Assembly: GCA_026705345.1 (NCBI GenBank)
Contig: JAPPAV010000045.1
Span: 1-64,000, forward strand
Direction: 5' to 3'
Origin: Gammaproteobacteria bacterium
GTDB taxonomy: Bacteria; Pseudomonadota; Gammaproteobacteria; Pseudomonadales; Azotimanducaceae
Length of the DNA: 64,000 nt
In this document: in pieces, positions 51,327 through 61,075 of the stretch
Layout: the number at the start of each line of letters is the position of its first letter
Numbering within the stretch: the stretch's first letter is position 1
Position numbers and translations under genes: made by a program
The notes under the pieces: model-generated
Told to the model about the DNA's origin: nothing
Databases searched by the model: none
What the model saw: the letters and a program-made list of their open reading frames with translations, nothing else

Positions 51327-52943
51327 ATGCACCCGAAGCGGGTCCTAGTCGTCGGCGGCGGGTCGGCCGGATGGACCGCGGCCGCCTACCTGAACGCCAC
51401 GCTCAACGACGCGGGCAATCGGTTCGCCCAGGTGAGCCTCGTCGAGTCGCCGGACATTCCGCGAATCGGCGTCGGCGAGGCGACGATTCCCAACATCCGC
51501 GGAACGCTCGCCGCCATTGGCATCGACGAGACGGACTTCCTCAAGGCCGTGGATGGCACCTTCAAGCAGTCCATCCGGTTCGTCAATTGGCTGGATACCC
51601 GCCGACGGTTCTACCACCACCCGTTCAGCCGCTACAGTTCCGGGCAAACCGATGCCGGTCGTCGCTGGCTGATGAGCGATCGATCGGTCCCTTTCATCAA
51701 TACCGTCTCCGCACAGCCGATATTCTGCGAAATGGGTTTGGCGGCCAAGACGCTCGCCAACCAGGACGCCGGCCTGTCCCTGGACTACGCCTTCCACATG
51801 GACGCGCAGAAGTTCGCCCACCTGCTGACCGCCTTCTCGACCGCACGGGGCGTACAACACCATCTTGATCGGGTCGTCGGTGTCGACATGCACGAGAACG
51901 GCCATATCGCCGCCGTCAAGACGGCCTCCGGCAAGCGACTCGAAGCCGACCTCTTCGTGGACTCCACGGGATTCTCCGCCCAACTGATCGGGAAACAACT
52001 CGGCGTGGGCTACACCGACTGTTCCCGATGGCTGCTCTGCGACCGGGCCGTCACGATGAACGTGCCCTACGAACACCACTATCCGGGCTACGTTCGGCCC
52101 TACACGACGGCTACGGCGTTATCGGCTGGTTGGGTCTGGGAGATTCCCCTGCAGACCCGCCGGTCCCTCGGCTACGTCTACTCCAGCGATTTCATCGGCG
52201 ACGACGCGGCGGAACGGGAATTGAGAGCCTTCGAGGGCGACCATTGCGAGCAGATGCCTTCCCGCATCGTCCGGTTCCGAGTGGGGCGGCGCGAGGCGCA
52301 ATGGGCCGCGAACTGCGTGGCGGTCGGGCTCGCCGGCGGATTCATCGAGCCGCTGGAATCGACGGGCCTTTACCTCAGCCAGATTGCCAGTTCCGTACTG
52401 GCTGAGCACTTCCCCCTCGGCGACGACATGGCGCCGCTGGCGTTCCGGTTCAACCGGATACTCGCGAACCGGTTCTACGAGATTCTCGATTTCATCAACA
52501 TGCACTACTGCACGACCCGGCGCCGCGACACGCCCTTCTGGCGCGAAGTCGCGCGCCCGGAGCGGATCAACGACCGGCTCAAGGCCAAGCTCGAGTACTG
52601 GCGCATCAAGCCGCCGTCGGTCTCGGACTTCGAAGACCAGTTCTTTCCGGGGCATCCCGACGCACGCCTGGAATCCGGCGGCATCAACGGCGACAACCGG
52701 TATCCCGTCGACACCGGCCGCCTGTGGAACCACTACAGCTACGAAACCGTGCTCTACGGCATGGACTGTCTGCGCGACGAGTGCAACGGGTGGTTCGGCG
52801 AAGCACGGTCACGACCGGCGGTGCTGCAGAAGGTATTGGACGCGATCAAGACAGGTCCCAGTACGCTGCCCCCGCACGGTGAATGGCTGAAACGGGTGGT
52901 GGGAATGGACGATTTTCCCAGCACGCGCGACGCCGCGCTCTGA
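51327..52943 (+). CDS. Flavin-dependent tryptophan-halogenase-family protein
   Basis: A 538-residue halogenase. The FAD motif is in VLVVGGGSAGWTAAAYLNA, the catalytic Lys is probably in DGTFKQSIRFVNW (about residue 83), and the halogenase signature WxWxIP is present as GWVWEIPLQ. FIEPLESTGLYL is the conserved active-site region. The family chlorinates or brominates indoles, and TonB-receptor-associated members may act on other substrates or be unreactive with free Trp. ATG 51327 is used; an in-frame ATG at 51288 would overlap the upstream gene. Confidence 0.92.
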   Translation: MHPKRVLVVGGGSAGWTAAAYLNATLNDAGNRFAQVSLVESPDIPRIGVGEATIPNIRGTLAAIGIDETDFLKAVDGTFKQSIRFVNWLDTRRRFYHHPFSRYSSGQTDAGRRWLMSDRSVPFINTVSAQPIFCEMGLAAKTLANQDAGLSLDYAFHMDAQKFAHLLTAFSTARGVQHHLDRVVGVDMHENGHIAAVKTASGKRLEADLFVDSTGFSAQLIGKQLGVGYTDCSRWLLCDRAVTMNVPYEHHYPGYVRPYTTATALSAGWVWEIPLQTRRSLGYVYSSDFIGDDAAERELRAFEGDHCEQMPSRIVRFRVGRREAQWAANCVAVGLAGGFIEPLESTGLYLSQIASSVLAEHFPLGDDMAPLAFRFNRILANRFYEILDFINMHYCTTRRRDTPFWREVARPERINDRLKAKLEYWRIKPPSVSDFEDQFFPGHPDARLESGGINGDNRYPVDTGRLWNHYSYETVLYGMDCLRDECNGWFGEARSRPAVLQKVLDAIKTGPSTLPPHGEWLKRVVGMDDFPSTRDAAL

Positions 52944-52950
52944 TGGGCGC

Positions 52951-53010
52951 GTTAGGGTCGAGCGGGCGACCGCAAGGGTCGAGCGGGCGACCACAAGGGT
53001 CGCCCCTACG
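52951..53010. repeat. Partial CGTAGGGG-family palindrome with 22-bp direct repeat
   Basis: GGTCGAGCGGGCGACC(G/A)CAAG occurs twice, 22 bases apart, and is followed by a CGCCCCTACG edge at 53001-53010. It lies between the halogenase stop and the MTHFR-like start. Confidence 0.75.
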
Positions 53011-53020
53011 AAGTGGAGCC

Positions 53021-53911
53021 ATGGGCTTTGGCGAGGCGCTGCGCTCGAAGGACTTCGTCGTCACGGCACACGTGAACCTTTCGCGCGCGCCCGACACCGA
53101 CGCGCTGTTGCAGCAAGGGGAAGACCTGCGGGAATTCGTCGACGCCGTCCAGGTAACCGACAATCCCGGCGCCGAGGTGCACATGTCGGGTGTCGCTGCG
53201 GCAGCCCTGCTCGCGCGCCAGGGCGTCGATCCCGTGCTGCACATGACCTGCCGCGACCGAAACCGCATCGCGTTGCAGAGCGACCTGATCGGCGCCGTTG
53301 CACTCGGCGTCGGCAGCATCCTCGTGATGCGGGGAGACCGGATCCCGGAGCGCATGAAGCCCAAGGTGCGCAGCGTCTTCGACACCGACGCCAAGGAGCT
53401 CATGGCGTTCGCCCGGGGACTGAAGGACTCCCAGGATGTGTCGCTCGTCGCCGACCTCCTGATCGGGGCGACGGCCACCGTGTTCGATCCCGAGTCCGGC
53501 TGGGCCCCGGTGAATCTCGCCGCGAAATGCGACGCCGGCGCGAACTTCATCCAGACCCAGCTATGCTTCGATATGGACGTCGTTCGAAACTACATGGCGC
53601 AACTGGTGGCAGCGAAACTGACGCACCGGGCTAGCTTCCTCATGGCATTGACGCCGCTCCCATCCGCCGAGGCCGCGCGTTGGATCAAGGACAACGTCAA
53701 GGCCGCCCTCGTGCCGCCGCCGGTCATCGCGCGGATGGAACAGGCGGCGGATCCCGAGCGCGAGGGCATCGAGATATGCGCCGAGATGCTTGCCGAGTTG
53801 GCGACCATACCCGGCGTCTCGGGAGCGAGCCTCCTGCCGCTCGGCCGCCTCGACGCGATTCCCGCCGCCATAGGAGCCTCTGGGGTGCGCTCTCCCGGCG
53901 GCGCTACGTAG
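53021..53911 (+). CDS. Methylenetetrahydrofolate reductase-like protein
   Basis: A 296-residue TIM-barrel protein of the MetF superfamily: FVVTAHVNLSRAPDTDALL at the N-terminus, VDAVQVTDNPGAEVHMS, GVDPVLHMTCRDRNRIALQ (the conserved region near the folate site) and GANFIQTQLCFD. The size agrees with single-domain bacterial MTHFRs, but it could be a related folate-dependent enzyme. ATG 53021 follows GTGGAG. It is separated from the halogenase by a repeat and is followed by a gene with only one base between stop and start, so the two are coupled. A homocysteine methyltransferase is at 62335-63369. Confidence 0.85.
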   Translation: MGFGEALRSKDFVVTAHVNLSRAPDTDALLQQGEDLREFVDAVQVTDNPGAEVHMSGVAAAALLARQGVDPVLHMTCRDRNRIALQSDLIGAVALGVGSILVMRGDRIPERMKPKVRSVFDTDAKELMAFARGLKDSQDVSLVADLLIGATATVFDPESGWAPVNLAAKCDAGANFIQTQLCFDMDVVRNYMAQLVAAKLTHRASFLMALTPLPSAEAARWIKDNVKAALVPPPVIARMEQAADPEREGIEICAEMLAELATIPGVSGASLLPLGRLDAIPAAIGASGVRSPGGAT

Positions 53912-53912
53912 C

Positions 53913-55946
53913 GTGAGAGAGTCCACTCCCAGTCAACAGCAACAACGGCAACTGTTCGCGCGGGCGCAGCGCTTGCTGCAGACCGGCGAGGCCGAACCGG
54001 CGCAGGCCATTTGCGCCGACGTGCTAGCACGGTATCCCGAGGACGCCAACTTCCTCTGTCTCTCGGCGCAGACGCTCATCAGACTTCGGCGTTTCGACGA
54101 AGCCGAGGTGCAGATCGAGGCAGCGCTAGGGATCTTCCCGAGATTCGAGCGTGCGCACGAAACCCGGGGCGATCTGCTGGTCGCGCGAGGTGACCTGTCG
54201 GACGCGGTCGAGGCGCTGGAGGACGCCCTGCGACTCGATCCCACCCGGCAACAGACGCGTCTCAAGCTTGGCCGGCTTTTCCTGCGCATGGGCTACGTGG
54301 ACAAGGCGCGGCGACTTCGCGGCGAGTTCCTGAAAGGCGGCGCCGAAAACCCGGAAATCATCCGGGCCACCAACTTGGAGAAGGAGGAGAAGCTCGCCGA
54401 AGCCGAGCAGGTCTACCGGCGGATTCTCACCCGCCATCCCGACAACGTCACGGCCATGCGGTTGTGGGCCCGGCTCGGCATCCGGCAAAACCGCCATGCG
54501 GAAGCGGAGACCCTGCTGGCCCGGGCCGTCGAGGTGGCCCCCGACTTCAAACAGGCATGGGCGGACCTCGTCACCGTGCAGTACGAGCAACAGAAACTCG
54601 ACGAAGCTGCCGAGAGCGCAAGACGGCTCATCAAGCTGGACCCGCGCCTTCCGAACGGATACCTGCTGTTGGCGTCCGCCCGTGCGTCGGCGGGACACCA
54701 CGACGAGGCTCTCAATGCCTTCGACGATGCCCTCGCCATCGCGCCGCAGCACGTCGGTGCCTTGTGCGGCAGGGGCAACGTCTGTCGCACGGTCGGCGAT
54801 CAAGCCGGGGCAATCACGGCGTTTCGACGCAGCATCGAGGCGAACCCGCTGCACGCCGAGGCGTACTGGAACCTTGCGAATCTGAAGACGTTCAGTTTCG
54901 ACGACACCGAACTCGACGACATGCTCCACCTTCTCGGCGACGAGCGGATCCCACCCGAGGGACAGGTCCAGTTGAACAACGCCCTCGGTCTCGGGTTCGA
55001 GGCCCGGGGCGACTACGACCGGGCGTTCCAGTACATCGACCGAGGCAACAGCCTGCGGCGGGAGCAGGAGTTCTACGACCGCGTCGAGAACGAAGAGACG
55101 GTGGACATGTCCATCGACGTCTTTGACGTGGCATTCCTCCATGCCGACGCGGGTCGTGGCGAGCCCGATCCCGCGCCCATTTTCATCGTCGGCTTGCCGC
55201 GATCCGGTTCCACCCTGATCGAGCAGATCCTATCCAGCCATTCGATGGTGGACGGCACCCACGAGTTGCGCGACCTCGGCATGGTTGTCAAGGCCGATCC
55301 CCGACTCGGCCGTTTCAATCCCCGCTACCCCAAGAGTCTTGTCGACATCGACCCCGAGGCATTCCGCCACCTCGGTGCCGAGTACGTTCGGCGGACGCGC
55401 CGATATCGTGGCGATCGACCGTTCTTCACCGACAAGAACCCGAACAACTTCGTGCACGTGGGTTTGCTCCACCTGATTCTCCCCAACGCGAAAATCATCG
55501 ACGCCAGGCGCCACCCGCTGGACAGCTGCCTCGGTAGCTACAAGCAGCTGTTCGCCCAGGGGCAGCCGTTTTCCTACGACCTCGTGGAACTCGGCGAGTA
55601 CTACCTGGAGTACCACCGCCTGATGAGGCACTGGCACGACGTCCTACCGGGGAAGGTACTCGACGTCCGATACGAACAGGTCGTCGCCGATCTCGAAGGG
55701 CAAGTGACCCGGATTCTGGACTACTGCGGTCTCCCTTGGGAGGATGCCTGCCTGCGCTTCCATGAAACCGAACGCGCGGTGAAGTCGGCAAGCTCGGAGC
55801 AGGTGAGACAGCCGATCTATTCCACGTCGGTCAACACCTGGCGCCACTATGAACGGCATCTTGGACCTTTGATCGAAGTCCTGGAGCCCATCTTGATGGA
55901 ACTGCCGGCCAGCGAACGACCGGCCAATCTCGGCGGTTCGTCCTGA
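53913..55946 (+). CDS. TPR-repeat sulfotransferase
   Basis: The 677-residue protein has about ten TPR units over residues 1-370 (for example EDANFLCLSAQTLIRLRRFD) and a C-terminal sulfotransferase domain. That domain has the PAPS phosphate-binding loop FIVGLPRSGSTLIEQIL (about residues 425-441) and the later IIDARRHPLDSCLGSY (3'-phosphate region). It should sulfate or otherwise transfer to a protein or small molecule in the cytoplasm. It starts at GTG 53913, one base after the MTHFR-like stop. Together with the halogenase and TonB receptor it matches loci common in sphingomonads and marine proteobacteria. Confidence 0.9.
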   Translation: MRESTPSQQQQRQLFARAQRLLQTGEAEPAQAICADVLARYPEDANFLCLSAQTLIRLRRFDEAEVQIEAALGIFPRFERAHETRGDLLVARGDLSDAVEALEDALRLDPTRQQTRLKLGRLFLRMGYVDKARRLRGEFLKGGAENPEIIRATNLEKEEKLAEAEQVYRRILTRHPDNVTAMRLWARLGIRQNRHAEAETLLARAVEVAPDFKQAWADLVTVQYEQQKLDEAAESARRLIKLDPRLPNGYLLLASARASAGHHDEALNAFDDALAIAPQHVGALCGRGNVCRTVGDQAGAITAFRRSIEANPLHAEAYWNLANLKTFSFDDTELDDMLHLLGDERIPPEGQVQLNNALGLGFEARGDYDRAFQYIDRGNSLRREQEFYDRVENEETVDMSIDVFDVAFLHADAGRGEPDPAPIFIVGLPRSGSTLIEQILSSHSMVDGTHELRDLGMVVKADPRLGRFNPRYPKSLVDIDPEAFRHLGAEYVRRTRRYRGDRPFFTDKNPNNFVHVGLLHLILPNAKIIDARRHPLDSCLGSYKQLFAQGQPFSYDLVELGEYYLEYHRLMRHWHDVLPGKVLDVRYEQVVADLEGQVTRILDYCGLPWEDACLRFHETERAVKSASSEQVRQPIYSTSVNTWRHYERHLGPLIEVLEPILMELPASERPANLGGSS

Positions 55947-56019
55947 CTTGACGTCCGCTATACATTGTACACCGCCCCTCATTCGGAGGAGTCCAACCGA
56001 AGCAAACGACGAGTGCGTT

Positions 56020-56145
56020 AGGGGCGACGCCTGTCGTCGCCCGCAACGAGTGGGCAGAAATGCCGTGTCGTATGGGAAACTATGGCTTGGCAATCGGCGA
56101 CCCTACGCGCACAGGTGGACGCCACAAGGGCGTCCTCTACGCCGA
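56020..56145. repeat. Diverged CGTAGGGG-family palindromes
   Basis: Two degenerate units: one around TTAGGGGCGACG-CCTGT-CGTCGCCC (from about 56020) and one around GACGCC-ACAAG-GGCGTC with a CTCTACG edge (about 56112-56141). They fill the space between the sulfotransferase gene and the receptor promoter. Confidence 0.65.
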
Positions 56146-56209
56146 TCCGGCATCGCCGCCGTACGGCCACGAGATCGTTCTATATTGTTGAACAGGCACC
56201 CTTTCGCAT

Positions 56210-56239
56210 TTGTAATGGCACAGGCCCTGTGCCTATAAT
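56210..56239 (+). promoter_or_regulatory. Promoter of the second TonB receptor with palindrome between -35 and -10
   Basis: TTGTAA (56210-56215) and TATAAT (56234-56239) are 18 bases apart. The spacer contains GGCACAG-GCC-CTGTGCC (56217-56233), a perfect seven-pair inverted repeat. An operator placed exactly in an over-long spacer is the arrangement used by MerR-family regulators. The receptor gene starts 78 bases downstream. Confidence 0.55.
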
Positions 56240-56316
56240 CGGATCGGGGTTTGGCGACCGATCGCACTGCATCCGCGCCGGCGCTAGAACTCATCAAGAC
56301 CAGAGGGGATTGATTG

Positions 56317-58936
56317 ATGAGCGATAAGAAACAGTTCGCGCTCCACCCACTCGCCGCCGCCGTCTCCGCCGCCTTGGTCCCGCCAACGACAGCCTTGGCG
56401 CAGGAAGGTGACGATGGGGAGGCCAAGGAAGCCATCGAGGAAGTCATCGTCACCGCCCGCAAGCGGGACGAGAACATCCAGGACATCCCCGCGAGCGTGC
56501 AGGCGATCCGGGAGGACATGCTCGACCAACTCGGTGCGCTGAACACCGAGGACTACGCCCGCATGATCCCGAGCATGACCTGGCTCAACTTCTCCACCGC
56601 GGGCAGCAACTACATCACCTTCCGCGGCATCACGACGGGGACCGACAATTTCATCGCCCAGGCCAGCGCATCGGTCTATCTCGACGAAGTCTCGGTCACC
56701 CAAACCGGCTCGCAGCCGAATGTCCGCATGATGGACATCAACCGCGTGGAAGCCCTGCAAGGTCCGCAGGGCACGCTCTATGGCGCGGCCGCCCAAGCCG
56801 GGACCCTGCGCATCTACACCAACCAGCCGGACCTCTCGAATGCCGAGTCGCACGTCGACACCAGCATCCGCGCCGGCGGCGAGAGCGCGATGAGCCACAG
56901 CATCACCGGCGTCCTCAACATGCCCATCGTCGAGGACGTTTTCGCCATCCGCATCGCCGCGCAGACCGCGAAGGACGGCGGCTACATCGACAACGTGCTG
57001 GGCCATACCCCCGACGGTTGGTACGGCTACTCGGTGAGCAGTTCCGAACGCGCCGACTGGGGGAGACTGGACAACTCCCACGTGGTCGAGGACGACTGGA
57101 ACTCGGTGGAGTACCTCGCCACCCGAATCCAGGCTCGCTGGCAGGTCAACGACAACTGGGCGGTGACGGCCAGCCACAACTACGCGAAGAACGAGGCCCA
57201 AGGCGCCAACGACTACAACCCGTTCGTCGGCGACCTTGAAACCGTCGCGTTCAACAAGAACTACCGGCAGGACGAATGGGATCTGTTCTCCCTGACCGTT
57301 GAAGCCGATCTCGGCTTCGCCCAGTTCGTCTCGGCGACCAGTTTCTTCGACCGCCAGTACGACTACTCGCTGGACGGCACCGTCTACTTCAAGTACTACC
57401 ACGCCTGGGGCTGCGAATCCCGATCCGACGCGGCGTACTACTACTGGCTGTGGGTCAACCCGAACACGGGGCTGGCGGTGTACTACCCGCAGTACTGCAT
57501 CATGCCCACCGCCGTCGGTGGCAATCCCTACCAGCAGGGCGATTATCTCGGCGTTCTCGAAGGGCCGTCTTGGAATGACAAGTTCGCACAGGAACTCCGC
57601 CTTTCCAGCCAAGGCGAGACGTTCGACTGGCTGCTCGGCTTCTACTACGAGGAGAGCAGCGACAACTGGGACTCCGTGTGGATGAAGTCCACCTCCCATG
57701 ACTACCAGGACTCGCTCTCACTGCGGTATTTCGAAGATCGCTACGGCCAGTCGTTCCCCAACGCCGAATACGCCTTCCTGTCCACCGACCGGACCAACTG
57801 GCAGCAGACGGCGTTGTTCGGCGAGGTCATCTGGCATTTGAGCGACGAACTGCATCTGACCGTCGGCGGTCGTTACTTCTCGACGGAGAACGACAAGCAG
57901 TACCTCAAGTACCACGCGGGCCACACCGGGTCGGGCGGACGACAGGTCGGCGGCGCTCTGCAGCCGATTTCCCAACCGGGCACGGGGGGCTTCGCGGTCG
58001 CCCATTCCGAGATCAGCGAATTCGTGCCGAAGTTCACGCTTAGCTACGCCTTCGACGACGACAAGATGGTCTACGCGACCTACACCGAGGGGTTCCGGAC
58101 GGGCGGCACGAACCGCAACAACGGCCGGGCCGACTGGTCGCGCACCTTCTTCCCGCAGACCTTCGAGCCCGATGTCGTCGCCAGACAACGAAGTGGGTGT
58201 CCGCACCCAGTTCGCGGACGGCACGATGCAGTTGAACGCCAGCTATTTCTACATGGACTGGGATGACTTCCAGATCGAGGTGGTCGACCCCAGCGGCCAA
58301 TCCTGCACGGCGGAAGTCCCCGTCATCTGCGGCAACCCGTGGCTCAAGGTCGTCGGAAACGTCGGCGATGCCCACACCGCCGGTTTCCTCGTGGAAGCCG
58401 AGTGGGTTCCCGCCGACGGCTGGGATCTCGGTGCCAACGCCCAGTGGCTGGAGGCGCAGTCCGACGAAGAGATCATCTTGAACGCCCGGCTGAACTCGGC
58501 AGGCGAGCCGAGGGCGGTGGTTACCGAGGGTCTCGAACTGCCCAATACGCCGGACCTGCAGGTCTCGGCCTGGGGCAGCTACACCTGGTCGACGTCGATG
58601 GTGCCGGGCGGGCAGTTCACGCTCTCCGGGAGCTATTCGTACCGCGGCGAATCCCGAAACCGGTTCATCCCGCAGCCGGAGTCCTCCGCGAACCCCTCGT
58701 TCACCAACGAGGCGTATCACTGGCTCGGTGCAAGACTGGCCCTCTGGGCCGGCGAGGCTGACTGGCAAGTGGACGTATTCGTCAACAACCTGACGGACGA
58801 GCGGGCCGACTACTGGCACGGCACCGGAAACTTCGAGTGGCAGTTTTCGCACTCGACGGACTACGAACACTACCACCGGGTCTGGACCAACCGCCCGCGG
58901 GAGTTCGGCATTCGCTTTGCGAAGTGGTGGCGGTGA
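56317..58936 (+). pseudogene. TonB-dependent receptor with an internal frameshift
   Basis: A receptor of about 870 residues if repaired. The signal peptide is HPLAAAVSAALVPPTTALAQ, the TonB box region EEVIVTARKRDENIQDIPAS, and the plug has QGPQGTLYGAAAQAGTLRIY. The barrel is aromatic-rich and ends with EFGIRFAKWW. The frame breaks at about 58179-58183: FEPDVV in the first frame is continued by DNEVGVRTQFADG in the +1 frame. This is one extra base or two missing ones. It is either a recent inactivating mutation or an assembly/sequencing error. ATG 56317 follows AGAGGGG. The cargo is unknown; it is linked to the halogenase/sulfotransferase run. Confidence 0.8.
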
Positions 58937-58940
58937 CCTC

Positions 58941-59040
58941 GTAGGGGCGACCCTATCGCGCCCGCCAGGGCGCGCGGTCGCCCGCGACCTCGTGTTGAAA
59001 CGCAATCTGGACGGGACGCCACAAGGGCGTCCCCTACGAG
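58941..59040. repeat. CGTAGGGG-family palindrome upstream of the first Tat paralogue
   Basis: It runs from CGTAGGGGCGACC through nested GGCGCG-type hairpins and a GACGCC-ACAAG-GGCGTC hairpin to CCCCTACG at about 59038. It occupies the place where the 5' end of the following gene would be expected. Confidence 0.8.
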
Positions 59041-60023
59041 CACACCCCGACGCCAGTCGGGTCTACCGAACGGCCGCGTTCAGCCGGCGCGAAGTGATGT
59101 GCGGATTGGTCGCCGGGGGCATCGCTGCGAGCCCTTTCGTTTCGAAAATGGCTCTGGCCGCGCGGGACACTGGCGACACCCGAATGCAGGCTCGCATGTT
59201 CTTCGAGCCGCATATCCCAAGCGCGTTGCGGCGGGCGCTTCAATACGCCGGCGAGGACGGCTTCGTGGCGTCCATGCCCCAGTTGCTGCACGCCCGAACC
59301 AACGCCAACTACGACAACATCATCTGGAACACCTGGTTCACCGCGAACTCCGAGGAGAACATCGTCACCACGCCTCAGGGAAACCATGTGGTCGTCGCGG
59401 TCCACGGCGGCGGAATCCTGGCATCGCCCGAACGGATGGAACGCAGCCTGCACGCAGATCTCAGCCGCGACAACCCGGCGGGTCTGACCGGCCAGACCGC
59501 CATCAAGATCTCCCCAAAAGAAGCCCGAGATATCCTGCAGGGACGGCTACCAGACAGTTCGGAGATCCCCGTCTACCCGTTCGCCGAGTTCAAGCGCGGC
59601 GTCGCGAACCTACCGAGACGCTACGGCGTAGTTCTGGATTTCGAATTGGCCCGCCAGGCCAAGCGGGGCTACGAGCGTTTCGACGTGCTGAAGGACGAAC
59701 CGAATATGATTGCCCGGGCCGGCGGCGTCGAACCGTTGGCCGCCTATCTCGACAAGTTCCAAGCCCGCAACAACACCGAGTTGATGGGCAACTGGCACCC
59801 CTACAACCGAATCGATCCCGATCAACCCCAGGTGCGCATCCCGTTCCTCGCCGGCAACCGGGGCGGCACCGGCAGCGAAGGCAAGGACCAGGGTTTGGGC
59901 TGGGGATACGACGCGGAGTACGGCATGGGCGGGGACGCCAGCACCGTCGGTATGGCCCGATACGTTGCCCTCGCGCCGAGGAACGTCGCTGCCAGCCTGC
60001 GCGACCTGGACTTTGAGCTTTGA
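58992..60023 (+). CDS. Tat-signal protein of unknown function, paralogue 1
   Basis: I do not recognise this protein. Its N-terminal part has a twin-arginine signal (FSRREVMCGLVAGGIAASPF, RR at 59084-59089), so it is probably exported folded. The core has NANYDNIIWNTWFTANSEE, IVTTPQGNHVVVAVHGGGIL, IARAGGVEPLAAYLDKF and a C-terminal MARYVALAPRNV. About two thirds of the protein aligns with the next gene. No start codon lies between the repeat element and the Tat motif; GTG 58992 inside the repeat is the nearest in-frame candidate, so the start is doubtful. It ends overlapping the next gene by four bases (TTGA). Confidence 0.65.
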   Translation: MLKRNLDGTPQGRPLRAHPDASRVYRTAAFSRREVMCGLVAGGIAASPFVSKMALAARDTGDTRMQARMFFEPHIPSALRRALQYAGEDGFVASMPQLLHARTNANYDNIIWNTWFTANSEENIVTTPQGNHVVVAVHGGGILASPERMERSLHADLSRDNPAGLTGQTAIKISPKEARDILQGRLPDSSEIPVYPFAEFKRGVANLPRRYGVVLDFELARQAKRGYERFDVLKDEPNMIARAGGVEPLAAYLDKFQARNNTELMGNWHPYNRIDPDQPQVRIPFLAGNRGGTGSEGKDQGLGWGYDAEYGMGGDASTVGMARYVALAPRNVAASLRDLDFEL

Positions 60024-61009
60024 CCAGGCCGCCGACGGGACGCCGGGTGGAAGGGGTCCTTAACCGTCGTCACCTCCTGCAAACGCTTGCGGTGGCCGGG
60101 CTGGGTGCGGGTCCACTGCTCCTCCTTCGAACCCTGGCTGACGAACACGCGACCAGCGGCACGCGTATGGTCGCGGCCATCTTCTTCGACTCCTACGCCA
60201 CGGCGGCGCTTAGGAGCGCACTGCGCTATGCCGGCGACGACGGCTTCGTGGCATCTCTACCGCAGTTGCTGCACGCACGGGTGAACGCCAGCTACGACAA
60301 CGTCATCTGGAACACTTGGTTCACGGCCAATTCCGAGGAGAGCATCGTCACAACACCGCAAGGGCGCCACGTCGTCGTCGTAGTCCATGGCGGCGGCATC
60401 TTCGCGACGCCCGACCGCCTGGAACGAAGCTACCGGGCGAACCTCGATCGTCTGAATCCCGATGGCCTGACCGGCCAATATGCCGCCAAGATCACCCCTC
60501 GGGAAGCCCGCGATCTACTCGACCGGGGGAAGTTGCCGGATGGCAGCACCATTCCGATGTATGCCTACAACGAGATCAGCCAAGGCATCACCGAGGCGCC
60601 AATGCAGCATGGCATTGTCCTCGACTACCAACTCGCGAAGAAGTCAACCAGCGGGTACGAACTGTTCAGGAACCTACGGCGTGACCCCCTGATGATCGCC
60701 CGTGCCGGTGGTCCAGAAGCGGCCGAGGCCTATCTCGACAAGGCAGCAGCCCGCCACGGCACCCGGCGGATGGGGAGCTTCCATCCCTTCAATCGAATCG
60801 ATCCCGATCAACCCCAGACCCGGCTTCTCAACCTGGGTGGCAACCAAGGGGGTCTCAACAGCGAGGGCAACGACCAGGGCCTCGGCTTGGGTTACGACCT
60901 GGATTGGGGTATCAGCGGCAACAACGGTTTGGTCGATATGGCCCGCTACGTTGCGGTCGCGCCCCGGGACCCCGCCAAGAGCCTGCAACACCTCGATTTC
61001 GAGTTGTGA
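60020..61009 (+). CDS. Tat-signal protein of unknown function, paralogue 2
   Basis: A tandem paralogue of the preceding protein, 329 residues from TTG 60020 (or GTG 60047). The signal is LNRRHLLQTLAVAGLGAGPL. Shared blocks include LLHARVNASYDNVIWNTWFT, VTTPQGRHVVVVVHGGGIFA, FHPFNRIDPDQPQ and DMARYVAVAPRDPAKSLQHL. I know no family with these motifs. The shared HGGG and NxW blocks could be active-site or ligand-binding. The four-base TTGA overlap with paralogue 1 indicates coupled translation, so they may form a heteromer. Confidence 0.75.
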   Translation: MTRPPTGRRVEGVLNRRHLLQTLAVAGLGAGPLLLLRTLADEHATSGTRMVAAIFFDSYATAALRSALRYAGDDGFVASLPQLLHARVNASYDNVIWNTWFTANSEESIVTTPQGRHVVVVVHGGGIFATPDRLERSYRANLDRLNPDGLTGQYAAKITPREARDLLDRGKLPDGSTIPMYAYNEISQGITEAPMQHGIVLDYQLAKKSTSGYELFRNLRRDPLMIARAGGPEAAEAYLDKAAARHGTRRMGSFHPFNRIDPDQPQTRLLNLGGNQGGLNSEGNDQGLGLGYDLDWGISGNNGLVDMARYVAVAPRDPAKSLQHLDFEL

Positions 61010-61075
61010 GGGATCGCGCCGTTGTCGGGTCCCGGTGACCGGCACGCCTGTGCAATTCAATGCGTCGTGGACTTG

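Noticed and set aside
56284-57699. A 471-codon open frame antisense to the second TonB receptor
   Set aside because: It is a shadow frame of high-GC sequence; its protein is Val/Gly/Asp-rich and repetitive without domain signs.
57500-58936. The frameshift in the second TonB receptor as programmed recoding
   Set aside because: The site GTCGTCGCCAGACAACG lacks a slippery heptamer or a clear downstream structure, so mutation or sequencing error is more likely.
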